From Rhizobiaceae bacterium (lineage in GTDB: Bacteria; Pseudomonadota; Alphaproteobacteria; Rhizobiales; Rhizobiaceae), in assembly GCA_028279875.1 (NCBI GenBank), contig JANQMU010000130.1:1-43814 (forward strand): DNA of 43,814 bases, in the 5' to 3' direction. Below the pieces are notes generated by a model. It searched no databases. It had not been told where the DNA came from and saw nothing but the letters and a program-made list of their open reading frames with translations. Below are positions 17,307-27,839 of the stretch, piece after piece. The number at the start of each line of letters is the position of its first letter. Position 1 is the stretch's first letter. Made by a program: the position numbers and the translations under genes.

Positions 17307-18837
17307 AGGACCCCCTGCCCTCGCATTCCCGGTCGAGAATAGCGACCGTTTCGCGATACAGGTGTTCGGCTTCCTCGGGACTGGCGCCGACACAGACCGT
17401 TCCCAGCTTGCCGAACTCCGACAGGGCGCCGATCAGGTGGAACACCACGCCGCGCTGGGCGGCGCCATGGAAATGGATGTCGTGCCGGACGGCAATGTCG
17501 ATGAGATCGTCCGGCGTGACGCCGCGATAGCGAGGCGCTTCGAGATTGTCGGTGGCGTGGTAATAGCGCGCCTGCCCGTCCGGCGTCATGAACAGGCCGC
17601 TTTCGGCATCATAGCTGCCGTCGGTGAGGAATTGCAGCATGATGAAGGGATGCGTCGTGCCGCCCTTGCGCAGATTGACTTCGGTGGCGTAGTGGTGCCA
17701 GCCGCCTTCATGGGGCACCGATATGAAATCGATCCCGAAACGCCCGAGCACGCCCTGCTGCTGTAATCGCCGCCCCGCCTTCATGCCATCCGCCTGAATC
17801 TCCAGCCGATAATCGCCTTCGGCCGGAAACCGGCAGCCCTGAAAGACCTGATTGCCGATTCCGCCGAGCACCTGGTCATGGGTGGAGACTGGTTTCAGGT
17901 GTCCTGACGGATCGATGCGATACTGGACCGAAGGCGAGCGTTTGTCGTCGCCCTCGATAAACGCCTCGACAATGCCGCCCATCTCCGCGATCTTGGCGCG
18001 GAACAGATCCCAGCCCATATCCTCGGTCGCAAAATCCATGCCGGCAAGATGGTTGCCGATCCAGCCTTTTGTGACCGGACCGTCCGGCGCCCCGGCGAAG
18101 CGGAACACCGCGTTGCCCTCGCCGGAAAAGCCTTCATTGAGCTTGACCATCGCCCGTTCCAGCCGCGGATTGCGGTTTTTCAGATCGGCCAGCGCCTCGG
18201 CCAGCTCGTTTTCATCGGCAAGATCCTCGAAACCGTCGGCCACCAGCAGGCCTGTCTCCCGGAACAGCTTGCGACTGCCGCTCTTTGAGCCGAGGGGCAG
18301 AAGCGCCGGGTCGCAGCCATAGATCGGAACGGAAAGCCGCACGGCCAGCCGGCGTTCCAGTTCCGTGACGTTGAAGCACATCATGTGAGCGAACGTCCTG
18401 TCACCAAGCGCCGCGTCGATGCGTTCGAGAAGCCGCGGCCGGTCGATGATCTTGCCGGTCAGCGCCTCATCGGAACCGTCATGGCAGGACAGCAGCGTCA
18501 GACGATCGCGGGCATGCTGATGAGGGATGCCGGGCAGCAGGTGCAGGTAATAATCGACAATGCAATCGGCGATCGGCTGGCTGGTGACATAGACGATCCG
18601 GGTGCGCGGCATGCGCAGGAGCAACAGCATGCACAGCATGCGTTCCTCATAGTGGTGAACGCCCGAGACCTTCGACAGGACATCCGGATCGAGCGTCATG
18701 CTGGGAATGACCAGAATCGTGCGCGGATGCATGCGGTCGGGGAAAATCCGCTCGAACATTTCGGGTAGCCGCGCCTGCAGTGCGGCAAAGGCGTCGGCTT
18801 CCCGCTCAGGATCCGGAAAATACGTGTCGTCGGTCAA
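17290..18837 (-). CDS. PGM1-related ATP-grasp peptide ligase
   Basis: The 515-residue protein resembles the PGM1/IQCH-like ATP-grasp group. PGM1 itself joins a nonproteinogenic amino acid to a ribosomal peptide in pheganomycin synthesis. An N-terminal Rossmann-like part (ILVIPSMTLDPDVLSKVSGVHHYEERML) is followed by SKSGSRKLFRETGL, the basic ATP-grasp strand ending AMVKLNEGFSGEGNAVF, and a C-terminal acidic active-site region with ATEVNLRKGGTTHPFIMLQFL. The TTG start at 18837 follows GGGTGATAA. No peptide precursor or biosynthetic partner is obvious nearby, so it may be a stand-alone carboxylate-amine ligase. The substrate is unknown. Confidence 0.75.
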   Translation of the reverse strand: MTDDTYFPDPEREADAFAALQARLPEMFERIFPDRMHPRTILVIPSMTLDPDVLSKVSGVHHYEERMLCMLLLLRMPRTRIVYVTSQPIADCIVDYYLHLLPGIPHQHARDRLTLLSCHDGSDEALTGKIIDRPRLLERIDAALGDRTFAHMMCFNVTELERRLAVRLSVPIYGCDPALLPLGSKSGSRKLFRETGLLVADGFEDLADENELAEALADLKNRNPRLERAMVKLNEGFSGEGNAVFRFAGAPDGPVTKGWIGNHLAGMDFATEDMGWDLFRAKIAEMGGIVEAFIEGDDKRSPSVQYRIDPSGHLKPVSTHDQVLGGIGNQVFQGCRFPAEGDYRLEIQADGMKAGRRLQQQGVLGRFGIDFISVPHEGGWHHYATEVNLRKGGTTHPFIMLQFLTDGSYDAESGLFMTPDGQARYYHATDNLEAPRYRGVTPDDLIDIAVRHDIHFHGAAQRGVVFHLIGALSEFGKLGTVCVGASPEEAEHLYRETVAILDRECEGRGSSIDPA

Positions 18838-19047
18838 TTATCACCCGCTGCCGCCTCACCGGTTTCACCAGCCCCGAAGCCAGGTTCCGGCTTCGGGTTG
18901 TTTATCGTTAAAGGGTCGGCGCGGCGGCGGCAAGCCGGCCCCTTCATTTCCGGATCGAGCAAAGGCGCAGCCGTCCGGCGCACGCGCCTTGCAACCGGGG
19001 CGCGCCGGTGGCATGTAGAGTTCGATTCCCGCCGGCCCACAGGATTG

Positions 19048-20679
19048 ATGATGACGTCCCCTTTCGAGCAGACACTCCAGGCGCTGCGAGCCCACTGGAA
19101 GACCCAGGCCCCCAAGGATATGCGGGCGGCATTTGACGGCGATCCCCACCGGTTCGAACGCTTTTCGGCGACCCAGGACGACCTGCTTCTCGACTATTCG
19201 AAATGCGCGGTCGATGAGGTGATCATGGCCCTGCTCGCAAAGCTTGCGGATGATTGCGGGCTGACGGCGCGGCGCGAGGCGATGTTTTCCGGCGACCACA
19301 TCAATCTGACGGAGGACCGCGCCGTGCTGCACACGGCGCTGCGCAATCTGTCGGAAAACCCGGTGCTGGATCGGGGGCATGATGTGATGCCCGATATCCG
19401 GTCGGTGCTCGGCGCCATGGCGGCTTTTTGCGCCGCCGTGCGCGGCGGCGAGATCACCGGATCGACCGGCAAGAAAATCACCGATGTGGTCAATATCGGC
19501 ATTGGCGGGTCGGATCTCGGCCCGGCCATGACCTGCCTGGCACTGGCGCCCTACTGCGATGGGCCGCGCACGCATTTCGTTTCCAATATCGACGGCGCCC
19601 ATATCGCCGACACGCTGATTGCTCTCGACCCGGCGACGACGCTCGTCATCGTGGCGTCCAAGACCTTCACCACCATCGAGACGATGACCAATGCGCAGAC
19701 CGCCCGGCGCTGGATCGCCGAGACCCTTGGAGAGGAGGCCGTCAAGGATCATTTCGCCGCGGTTTCGACGGCGCTCGACAAGGTGGCGGCCTTCGGTGTC
19801 GCCCCGGAGCGGGTGTTCGGCTTCTGGGATTTCGTCGGCGGCCGCTATTCCATCTGGTCGGCCATCGGCCTGCCGCTGATGCTGGCGATCGGCCCGGACC
19901 GGTTTACGCGGTTCCTGGCCGGCGCCCACGATCTCGATGTCCATTTCCGCTATGCGCCGGTGCTGAAGAACCTTCCGGTGCTGCTTGGCCTGATCGGGTT
20001 TTATCATCGCGCCGTCTGCGGTTACCCCTCCCGCGCCGTCATCCCCTACGACCAGCGGCTGGTCCGCCTGCCAGCCTATCTGCAGCAGCTCGACATGGAA
20101 TCCAACGGCAAGCGGGTGGATCTCGACGGAAACGCACTTGACGGCGTGTCCGGCCCGATCGTCTGGGGTGAGCCCGGCACCAACAGCCAGCATGCCTTCT
20201 TCCAGCTTCTGCACCAGGGCACCGATATCATTCCGGTCGAGTTCATCGCCGCCGCGCAGGGGCATGAACCCGGCCTCGCCCATCAGCATACCTTGCTGCT
20301 GGCGAACTGCCTGGCACAGTCGGAGGCCCTGATGCGCGGCCGAACGCTGGAGGAGGCACGCGCGCGGACCAATCCCGCCGGCGGCGGCCCGGACCTGTCG
20401 CCGCACCGGGTGTTCGTCGGCAACCGGCCGTCGATCACCATGATCCACCGCCAACTTACGCCCTACGCCCTCGGCCGTCTCATCGCGCTCTATGAGCACC
20501 GTGTCTTCGTCGAAGCCCAGCTTTACGGCATCAACGCCTTCGACCAGTGGGGCGTCGAACTCGGCAAGGAACTGGCGACGGCACTGCTTCCCATCGTGCA
20601 GGGCAAGCAGAGCGCGGCAAACCATGACAGCTCGACCGCCGGGCTGGTGGCCTATGTGGCGCAGATGCAAGAAGATTAG
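19048..20679 (+). CDS. pgi: Glucose-6-phosphate isomerase
   Basis: The 543-residue cytoplasmic enzyme interconverts glucose-6-phosphate and fructose-6-phosphate. It has all the PGI marks: NIGIGGSDLGPAM, VASKTFTTIETMTNAQ, FWDFVGGRYSIWSAIGLPL, the signature GEPGTNSQHAFFQLLHQG with catalytic His, and a C-terminal INAFDQWGVELGK with the catalytic Lys. Tandem ATG codons at 19048 and 19051 follow AGGA. The open frame extends upstream to 18898 but that part is not PGI-like. The end overlaps the convergent DUF1203 gene by 4 bases. The 210 bases upstream hold no gene. Confidence 0.97.
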   Translation: MMTSPFEQTLQALRAHWKTQAPKDMRAAFDGDPHRFERFSATQDDLLLDYSKCAVDEVIMALLAKLADDCGLTARREAMFSGDHINLTEDRAVLHTALRNLSENPVLDRGHDVMPDIRSVLGAMAAFCAAVRGGEITGSTGKKITDVVNIGIGGSDLGPAMTCLALAPYCDGPRTHFVSNIDGAHIADTLIALDPATTLVIVASKTFTTIETMTNAQTARRWIAETLGEEAVKDHFAAVSTALDKVAAFGVAPERVFGFWDFVGGRYSIWSAIGLPLMLAIGPDRFTRFLAGAHDLDVHFRYAPVLKNLPVLLGLIGFYHRAVCGYPSRAVIPYDQRLVRLPAYLQQLDMESNGKRVDLDGNALDGVSGPIVWGEPGTNSQHAFFQLLHQGTDIIPVEFIAAAQGHEPGLAHQHTLLLANCLAQSEALMRGRTLEEARARTNPAGGGPDLSPHRVFVGNRPSITMIHRQLTPYALGRLIALYEHRVFVEAQLYGINAFDQWGVELGKELATALLPIVQGKQSAANHDSSTAGLVAYVAQMQED

Positions 20680-21146
20680 GCGCGCTCGATCCGGCAGAAA
20701 TAGCAATTGTTCTGCACCGAGCGCACATGGATGAAGGCGACTTCGGGGTCCTGGAAGATGGTCTCGCACGTGTCGACCATATCGGCCGTTTCGACAATGC
20801 CACCGGTGCCGTAGCGGATGCGCTCGTCGGCCGTGTAGCCGCGGATGATGAAACGCGGGCGGGCGGCAATGATCGGCGGCAATCGCGATGAATCCCGATG
20901 GCGTTCGCAGGCGTCGGCACACACAAAGATCGGGCCGCATTCCGCATAGGGCTGGATGTTGTCAAACGGACGATGGCCAAAAACAAGAATGCCGCGACCC
21001 GCCTCGATCTCCCGCAGGCAGTGGCGGCACGGATTGCCGCCGCCGTCGGACACCAGGTGTTCGGGCAATTGGCCGTTGGAATCCACGCCGCCAGCCCGCA
21101 GGGCATTGACGACGGGGGTGGGAAGGGCACTGAAAACAACGGTCAT
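20676..21146 (-). CDS. DUF1203 domain-containing protein
   Basis: The 156-residue protein has three cysteine-bearing sites: CRHCLREIEAG, AECGPIFVCADACERH and NNCYFCRIERA. It matches the DUF1203 pattern, with GRGILVFGHRPFD and PRFIIRGYTADERI. The paired cysteines suggest a structural metal or redox site, but no function is known. The ATG at 21146 has AGGGAG upstream, preferred over an upstream in-frame start at 21194. It overlaps the pgi stop by 4 bases in convergent orientation. Confidence 0.8.
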   Translation of the reverse strand: MTVVFSALPTPVVNALRAGGVDSNGQLPEHLVSDGGGNPCRHCLREIEAGRGILVFGHRPFDNIQPYAECGPIFVCADACERHRDSSRLPPIIAARPRFIIRGYTADERIRYGTGGIVETADMVDTCETIFQDPEVAFIHVRSVQNNCYFCRIERA

Positions 21147-21323
21147 GGCAAAACTCCCTTTGACAGGGTTCTGCCTGAACGACCGCCGCGCCAAAATCCG
21201 ATTGTTGCTCTCAAATCGAAATCATGATGATGTCTTTGCAAGGCAGTTGCCTGCCGCGCCTGCCTCAAGAAGCACCAAAGGCCACGTTGGCCGCGCAAGC
21301 CGGCCACACGGAGCGAGCCCGGT

Positions 21324-21995
21324 ATGAGACTTTCGAAGAACCTGAGAAAACTGAACGACTTTCTGATCAGCGAGGCGGTCGATGACGACGCGATGCTGTT
21401 GGGCGAACTCGACGGTTTTCTGGCCGGTGTGATTATATGCCCCGACCTGATACAGCCCGGCGAATGGCTGCCTCTGATCTGGGGTGAGGAAGAACCGCTG
21501 TTCGAGGACGAGCAGCAGGCGAATACGATCGTCAATCTGATCATGGGCCGCTACAACAGCATTATCAGGGAGTTGGACCGGGGCGCATACAAACCCCTCT
21601 ATCAGATTGATACGGACGGCAGTGTTCTTTGGGAGTTCTGGATCGAGGGATTCTGGCGGGCGATGTCCCTGCGGCCGGATGGCTGGCTCGCATTCGGCGG
21701 GGATGACGACACGCCCCGGCAACAGGCTTTGTTCCTGCTTGGCCGGCTCACAGAACTCGTCTTGCGGCCGGATGAGTTCGAGCCGCTGGACATCGATGCG
21801 GATCTGGAGGATGCGGCCACCGACATCATTCCCTTGCAGGTCGAGGTCCTGCACAGGGCACGGCTCGCCATTGCGAATCCGATTGCGGCGGCCGCCAATC
21901 AAAACCAGCAGAAAGTCGGCCGCAACGATCCCTGCCCCTGCGGCTCCGGCAAGAAATACAAGAAATGCTGCCTGGCCGAGGGCCCGCTGCACTGA
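21324..21995 (+). CDS. UPF0149/YecA family protein with C-terminal SEC-C zinc motif
   Basis: The 223-residue protein starts with the YecA/UPF0149 helical domain (MLLGELDGFLAGVIICPDLIQPGEWLPLIWG, about residues 20-60). It ends with a SEC-C motif, VGRNDPCPCGSGKKYKKCC (C-x-C-x8-C-C), about residues 198-217. SEC-C binds zinc and in SecA and YecA contacts the ribosome. A role as a ribosome- or chaperone-linked accessory protein is plausible but not proven. GGAG near 21310 precedes the ATG, and a terminator follows the gene. Confidence 0.88.
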   Translation: MRLSKNLRKLNDFLISEAVDDDAMLLGELDGFLAGVIICPDLIQPGEWLPLIWGEEEPLFEDEQQANTIVNLIMGRYNSIIRELDRGAYKPLYQIDTDGSVLWEFWIEGFWRAMSLRPDGWLAFGGDDDTPRQQALFLLGRLTELVLRPDEFEPLDIDADLEDAATDIIPLQVEVLHRARLAIANPIAAAANQNQQKVGRNDPCPCGSGKKYKKCCLAEGPLH

Positions 21996-22003
21996 ACCGA
22001 ATC

Positions 22004-22029
22004 GCGCCCGCCCGTTGGCGGGCGCTTCT
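22004..22029 (+). terminator. Terminator between convergent UPF0149 and mmsA genes
   Basis: GCGCCCGCC (22004-22012) pairs perfectly with GGCGGGCGC (22017-22025) around the loop CGTT, and TTCT follows. It lies 9 bases after the UPF0149 gene stop and could serve both converging genes. Confidence 0.7.
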
Positions 22030-22040
22030 CAGGACGTGCT

Positions 22041-23537
<1,497 letters not shown>

Positions 23538-23654
23538 TGCAATCCTCCATTGATTGTTGGCGCCATTGTGCGCTTTAATTTGTGAAAATCAACGCGCAGT
23601 CCAGCGCATCCGTTGTGCATATATTAAAGCTGGCCTCTGCAACCGGGAGCTCCT

Positions 23655-24536
23655 ATGAACTGGGACGATGTTCGCATATTTCTGGCCGTCGCGCGGTCCG
23701 GGCAGATCCTTGCCGCGTCGCGGCGGCTGGAGCTGAACCATGCCACGGTCAGCCGGCGGGTCACCGCCCTGGAGGCGGCACTGCAATGCAAATTGCTGAT
23801 CCGGCGCACCAATGGCTGCGACCTCACCCAGGAGGGCGAAGCCTTCATGCATGCCGCCGAACGCATGGAGGCCGAAATGCTGGCGGCGCGGGCCGAGGTC
23901 GGCATGACCGACAGCGAGGTGACGGGCACCGTGCGCATCGGCGCGACGGACGGTTTCGGCATCGCCTTTCTGGCGCCGCGCCTCGGCACGCTGACGGAAC
24001 GTTATCCGGGGCTCAAGATCCAGCTCGTGCCGGTGCCGCAGAGCTTTTCGCTGTCACGGCGCGAGGCCGATATATTGATCACTGTCGACCGGCCGGATGC
24101 CGGCCGCCTGATCACCCGCAAGCTGGTCGACTATGCGCTGTGCCTCTACGCCTCCAAGGCCTATCTCGCCCGCCACGGCACACCGGAAAATCCGCAGGCG
24201 CTGTCGGCCCATCGGCTGATCGGCTATGTCGAGGATCTCGTCATATCGCCGCAATTGCACTACCGGGCGCATTTTGCCCGCAACTGGGATTCGGATTTCG
24301 AGATTTCCGCCGTGCTCGGCCAGGTCGAGGCGGTGCGCGCCGGGGCCGGCATCGGCATCCTGCACAAATTCCTGGCGCGGCCGCATGGCGATCTCGTGCA
24401 GGTGCTGCCGATGCTGCAGGCCGATCGCACCTACTGGATCGTCTATCACGAGAACCTGCGCAATATCCGCCGCATCAAGGCCGTGGTCGATTTTATTGCG
24501 CTGGAATCGGAACGCGAGAGGGCGCAATTCATCTGA
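23655..24536 (+). CDS. LysR family transcriptional regulator, divergent from mmsA
   Basis: The 293-residue protein starts MNWDDVRIFLAVARSGQILAASRRLELNHATVSRRVTALE, a typical LysR winged HTH. The C-terminal effector domain begins TGTVRIGATDGFGIAFLAPRL. GGGAGC lies before the ATG at 23655. The 117-base divergent gap to mmsA contains two TTGTGC words (23568 and 23622) that may be parts of its binding site. The probable target is mmsA, with a semialdehyde-pathway intermediate as effector. Confidence 0.9.
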   Translation: MNWDDVRIFLAVARSGQILAASRRLELNHATVSRRVTALEAALQCKLLIRRTNGCDLTQEGEAFMHAAERMEAEMLAARAEVGMTDSEVTGTVRIGATDGFGIAFLAPRLGTLTERYPGLKIQLVPVPQSFSLSRREADILITVDRPDAGRLITRKLVDYALCLYASKAYLARHGTPENPQALSAHRLIGYVEDLVISPQLHYRAHFARNWDSDFEISAVLGQVEAVRAGAGIGILHKFLARPHGDLVQVLPMLQADRTYWIVYHENLRNIRRIKAVVDFIALESERERAQFI

Positions 24537-24568
24537 AAAACAAGGGGTTGGCCGTTCTTGCGAGAAAA

Positions 24569-24629
24569 AATGCTGCGGTGCAATATGTTTTATTGTGCAA
24601 AAATGCTGCGCAGCATTTGCTGCAGCATT
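24569..24629. repeat. Cluster of GCAGCATT octamers including an 18-bp palindrome
   Basis: The octamer GCAGCATT or its complement occurs four times: 24569-24576 (minus), 24602-24609 (minus), 24610-24617 (plus) and 24622-24629 (plus). The middle pair forms the perfect 18-bp palindrome AAATGCTGCGCAGCATTT (24601-24618). The site lies between the convergent lysR and nspC genes, so it could be a bidirectional terminator or a protein-binding array. A second imperfect stem (GTGCAATA...TATTGTGCA) lies just before it. Confidence 0.55.
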
Positions 24630-24630
24630 C

Positions 24631-25800
24631 TTAGAGGCGGCCCTCGAAATCCTCATAGGAAAACCGCCGGATGATGTCCAGCGCGTCGGTCCGGCTGTCC
24701 CACAGCGCCAGCGCCGGCAAGGGGGTGCCGTTGAATGTGCTCGCCTTGACCATGGTGTAGTAGCCGACATCGAGAAACAGCACCCGGTCACCGACCTTAG
24801 GCGGCGCTTCGAACCGGTAGGTGCCGATGACGTCGCCGGCAAGGCATGTCGGCCCACCGAGGCGGATCACCTGGGGCTGCTCGGCTTCGGCCGCCATGTC
24901 GCGCGGCAGGGTCTCCGCCCCAAGGATATCCGGGGTGAACGGCGCTTCGATCACATCCGGCATATGGCAGGTCGCCGATGCGTCCATGACGGCAAATTCA
25001 CCGATATTGCTGCCGCGGTCCAGCACGGTCGAAATCAGCGCACCGGCATGCAGCGCCACCGCCGTGCCGGGTTCCAGATAGACCGTCAGGCCTGTGCGCC
25101 GGCGAAAATCGGCAAGCCGCTCGACAAGCTCCGAAACCGGGAAACCAGCCTCGGTCATCAACAGGCCGCCGCCAAGATTGATCCATTCAATCGTTCCGAA
25201 GAGATGGCCGCAATTGCGTTCGACCGCATCAAGCATCCGATCGAATGCCGCATAGGGATGATCGCACAGCGCATGGATATGAATGCCGGACAGTCCCTGC
25301 AGATCATCGGGTCGCAATTGCGCTGCCGGCACGCCGAGCCGCGACCATGGGGCACAGGGATCGTAAAGCGGGTTCTCCACTTCGTTGTGGCCGGGGTTGA
25401 CGCGCAGCCCGACCGACAGGCCGGAACATGTCCTGAGCCGGCTTTGGAAACGCCGCCACTGGCCGAGCGAATTGAGGATCAGATGATCGGCGTAGGTCAG
25501 CATCTCATCGAGATCGTCATCCTTGAGGGCCGGCGCATAGGCGTGCATCTCGCCGCCAAACCGGGTTTTTCCGAGGCGCGCCTCATAGAGGCCGCTCGCC
25601 GCCGTGCCCGACAGATAGCGCCCGACAAGATCGGCGACGGCAAAGCAGGAAAAGGCCTTCAGGGCGAGCAGCACCTTGACGCCGCTGGCATCGGCGATGT
25701 GTCTGAGTTGCCGCAGATTGGCCTCCAGCTGCGCCACGTCCAGCACATGGCAGGGGCTCGGCACGCGGGCCGGGTCGAAGCGCGAAAAGCCGCTCGCCAC
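24631..25800 (-). CDS. nspC: Carboxynorspermidine/carboxyspermidine decarboxylase
   Basis: The 389-residue PLP enzyme of the alanine-racemase fold decarboxylates carboxy(nor)spermidine to (nor)spermidine, the last step of the alternative polyamine route. The PLP lysine is K48 in VLLALKAFS. Further marks are GLRVNPGHNEVENPLYDPCAPWSRLG, HIHALCD, WINLGGGLL and LGGPTCLAGDVIG with the active-site cysteine. It starts 6 bases after the synthase stop, so the two are one unit. In alphaproteobacteria this pair generally makes spermidine. Confidence 0.93.
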   Translation of the reverse strand: MASGFSRFDPARVPSPCHVLDVAQLEANLRQLRHIADASGVKVLLALKAFSCFAVADLVGRYLSGTAASGLYEARLGKTRFGGEMHAYAPALKDDDLDEMLTYADHLILNSLGQWRRFQSRLRTCSGLSVGLRVNPGHNEVENPLYDPCAPWSRLGVPAAQLRPDDLQGLSGIHIHALCDHPYAAFDRMLDAVERNCGHLFGTIEWINLGGGLLMTEAGFPVSELVERLADFRRRTGLTVYLEPGTAVALHAGALISTVLDRGSNIGEFAVMDASATCHMPDVIEAPFTPDILGAETLPRDMAAEAEQPQVIRLGGPTCLAGDVIGTYRFEAPPKVGDRVLFLDVGYYTMVKASTFNGTPLPALALWDSRTDALDIIRRFSYEDFEGRL

Positions 25801-25806
25801 GGGCCG

Positions 25807-27063
25807 TCAGGCCTCGTCCGGATAGGGCCAGCCGCCATCCACCGGCAGTTCCTCGACCTGCCAGTCGATCCCGACCTCGGGCATCAGTGCCAGAAACGGG
25901 TCCGGATCCAGTTCCTCGACATGAACCATGGTTTGCGGGTTCCAGGTTCCGGCAGCGAGCAGGCGGGCCGCGGTGATCACCGGAACACCGGTCGAATAGG
26001 AAATCGACTGGCTGCCGACCTCGCGGTAATTCTCCTCATGATCGCAGTTGGACCAGATGAAATGACGCTTCGTTTCGCCGTCCTTGCGGCCGCGAATATC
26101 GACACCGATGCAGATCTTGCCTGTATAGCCGGATGCCAGCGAGGCCGGGTCCGGCAGCAGTGCCTTGATCAGGCGGTTGGGCGCCACCTGGACGCCATCG
26201 ACATCGATCGGCACGGAAGACGTCAGGCCGAGATTGTCCATGACGTCGAAGACCTTCAGGTAGTGGTCGCCAAAGCCCATCCAGAAGGTGATCCGGTCGG
26301 TGCCGGAAAAATTCACCGCCAGCGAATGCAATTCGTCATGGCCCATGGAATAGACCCGATGCCTGCCGACCTGCGGCAGCGACACATCCATCCATTCGGA
26401 ATGGCGCGGAATGGTTTTCCAGGCGCCGTTTTCCCATGTGACGACATCCTCCTTGATCTCGCGCAGATTGACGTCGGCGTCGAAATTGGTGGCGAAATAC
26501 CGGCCATGGCTGCCGGCATTGACATCGATGATGTCGATCGACTCGATGTCGTCGAACAGATGCTTGCGGGCATGGGCGCAGAAAATATTGACGACCCCCG
26601 GATCGAAGCCCATGCCAAGCAGCGCGCTGATCTTGCGCTCCGCAAAACGCGGGCGGCGCGGCCATTCCTCATGGGCGTACCAGGGTGCGTCGATATCCTC
26701 GGTGAACTCACTTTCGGCAAGCGCCGTGTCCAGATAGGCGGCGCCGGTCTCCAGGCAGGCGTCCAGAATGGTGGTGTTGCAATAGGGCGACGCGACATTG
26801 AGCACAAGGCCGATGTCGAGTGTGCGGATCAGGCCGGTTATCTCAACCCGGTCGCGGGCATTGACGGCCCGCACGTCGATCAGCGGCGGGTCGCCCGGCA
26901 CGCCCCAGCGCTTTTGTATTTCGCCGGCTATACGTTCGAGTTTCGGCCGGGTGCGGGCCGCCAGTGTGATGGTTCCGAAATCATCGCGAAACTGCACCGC
27001 CTTGTTGGCGGTGACCTGGCCGACACCGCCGGCCCCGACGATCAACAGGTTCGGCTTTGCCAT
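25807..27063 (-). CDS. Carboxynorspermidine synthase (saccharopine dehydrogenase family)
   Basis: The 418-residue enzyme reductively condenses aspartate semialdehyde with a diamine (putrescine or 1,3-diaminopropane) using NADPH to give carboxy(nor)spermidine. The N-terminal Rossmann motif is LLIVGAGGVGQV. Internal family marks include VASPYCNTTILDACLETGAAYLDTA, GFDPGVVNIFCAHARKH and the C-terminal STGVPVITAARLLAAGTWN. The ATG at 27063 has GGGAGA 7 bases upstream; ATG 27069 and TTG 27078 are less well spaced. It is directly followed by the decarboxylase gene, which fixes the pathway assignment against saccharopine dehydrogenase proper. Confidence 0.92.
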   Translation of the reverse strand: MAKPNLLIVGAGGVGQVTANKAVQFRDDFGTITLAARTRPKLERIAGEIQKRWGVPGDPPLIDVRAVNARDRVEITGLIRTLDIGLVLNVASPYCNTTILDACLETGAAYLDTALAESEFTEDIDAPWYAHEEWPRRPRFAERKISALLGMGFDPGVVNIFCAHARKHLFDDIESIDIIDVNAGSHGRYFATNFDADVNLREIKEDVVTWENGAWKTIPRHSEWMDVSLPQVGRHRVYSMGHDELHSLAVNFSGTDRITFWMGFGDHYLKVFDVMDNLGLTSSVPIDVDGVQVAPNRLIKALLPDPASLASGYTGKICIGVDIRGRKDGETKRHFIWSNCDHEENYREVGSQSISYSTGVPVITAARLLAAGTWNPQTMVHVEELDPDPFLALMPEVGIDWQVEELPVDGGWPYPDEA

Positions 27064-27111
27064 CGCCATGTCTCCCAACGGACGTTACGGTTCGCCGGAT
27101 CATTCGCCGGC

Positions 27112-27813
27112 TTAGGGCTTTTCCGGCAGTTCCGAAATGCCGCCATTGCGGCTTGACCAGTCAAGCGGTGCATTCAGGAACGCCTCGACTTCCGACAGGG
27201 TCTTCTCGTCAAAATATCCGTTCTTGCGGGACAGTGCCAGCACGTCCCACCAGGTGGCCAGATAATGCAGCGTCATGCCATGCGCCTTGAGACGCTCCGG
27301 CGCTTCCTTGAAGATATCATAGTAGAAGATCGCAAAGGTGTGGTCGATCCGGGCGCCGGCCGAACGGATGGCCTCGGCGAATTTGATCTTGCTGCCGCCA
27401 TCGGTGGTCAGGTCTTCGACCAGGATCACCCGGCTGTTCTCGGGCATTTCGCCCTCGATCTGCGCGTCGCGACCGAAGCCCTTCGGTTTCTTGCGGACAT
27501 ATTGCATCGGCAGGCCCATGCGCTCGGAAATCCAGGCAGCGAAGGGTATACCGGCCGTCTCGCCGCCTGCGACGCTGTCGAACTGCTCGAAACCGGCTTC
27601 GCGCTGGATGGTCGCCACGGCAAAATCCATGATGGCGGAGCGCACGCGCGGATAGGAAATGAGCTTGCGGCAGTCGATATAGACGGGGCTGGCGAGACCG
27701 GAGGTGAAGGTATAGGGCTCGTCGGCGCGGAAATGAACCGCCTTGATTTCGATCAGCATCTTGCCAACCAGCTCGGCGACCAGGTCCCGGTCCGGATAGG
27801 TGTTTGAAAACAT
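27112..27813 (-). CDS. pyrE: Orotate phosphoribosyltransferase
   Basis: The 233-residue enzyme joins orotate to PRPP in UMP synthesis. The PRPP-binding loop is ILVEDLTTDGGSK (the PRTase motif), and FTSGLASPVYIDCRKLISYP and YVRKKPKGFGRDAQIEG complete the active site. It is the longer type seen in alphaproteobacteria. It lies 26 bases after pyrC on the same strand and probably shares its transcript. GAGGGAAA precedes the ATG. Confidence 0.95.
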   Translation of the reverse strand: MFSNTYPDRDLVAELVGKMLIEIKAVHFRADEPYTFTSGLASPVYIDCRKLISYPRVRSAIMDFAVATIQREAGFEQFDSVAGGETAGIPFAAWISERMGLPMQYVRKKPKGFGRDAQIEGEMPENSRVILVEDLTTDGGSKIKFAEAIRSAGARIDHTFAIFYYDIFKEAPERLKAHGMTLHYLATWWDVLALSRKNGYFDEKTLSEVEAFLNAPLDWSSRNGGISELPEKP

Positions 27814-27839
27814 GGCTTTCCCTCTTTCTTCCCGCGGTC

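Noticed and set aside
18990..19047. tRNA-like T-loop sequence (GTTCGATTCCCGCC) just before pgi
   Set aside because: The T-stem does not pair and no matching 5' acceptor strand or anticodon arm is found upstream. I cannot support a tRNA gene, and only a very old remnant could be imagined.
25807..27063. Saccharopine dehydrogenase of lysine metabolism
   Set aside because: The adjacent, nearly contiguous carboxynorspermidine decarboxylase gene and family motifs identify it as carboxynorspermidine synthase.
24226..27156. A 976-codon open frame on the plus strand
   Set aside because: It is antisense to the carboxynorspermidine genes, Arg/Gln-rich and without domains. Long antisense frames are expected in GC-rich DNA with strong third-position bias.
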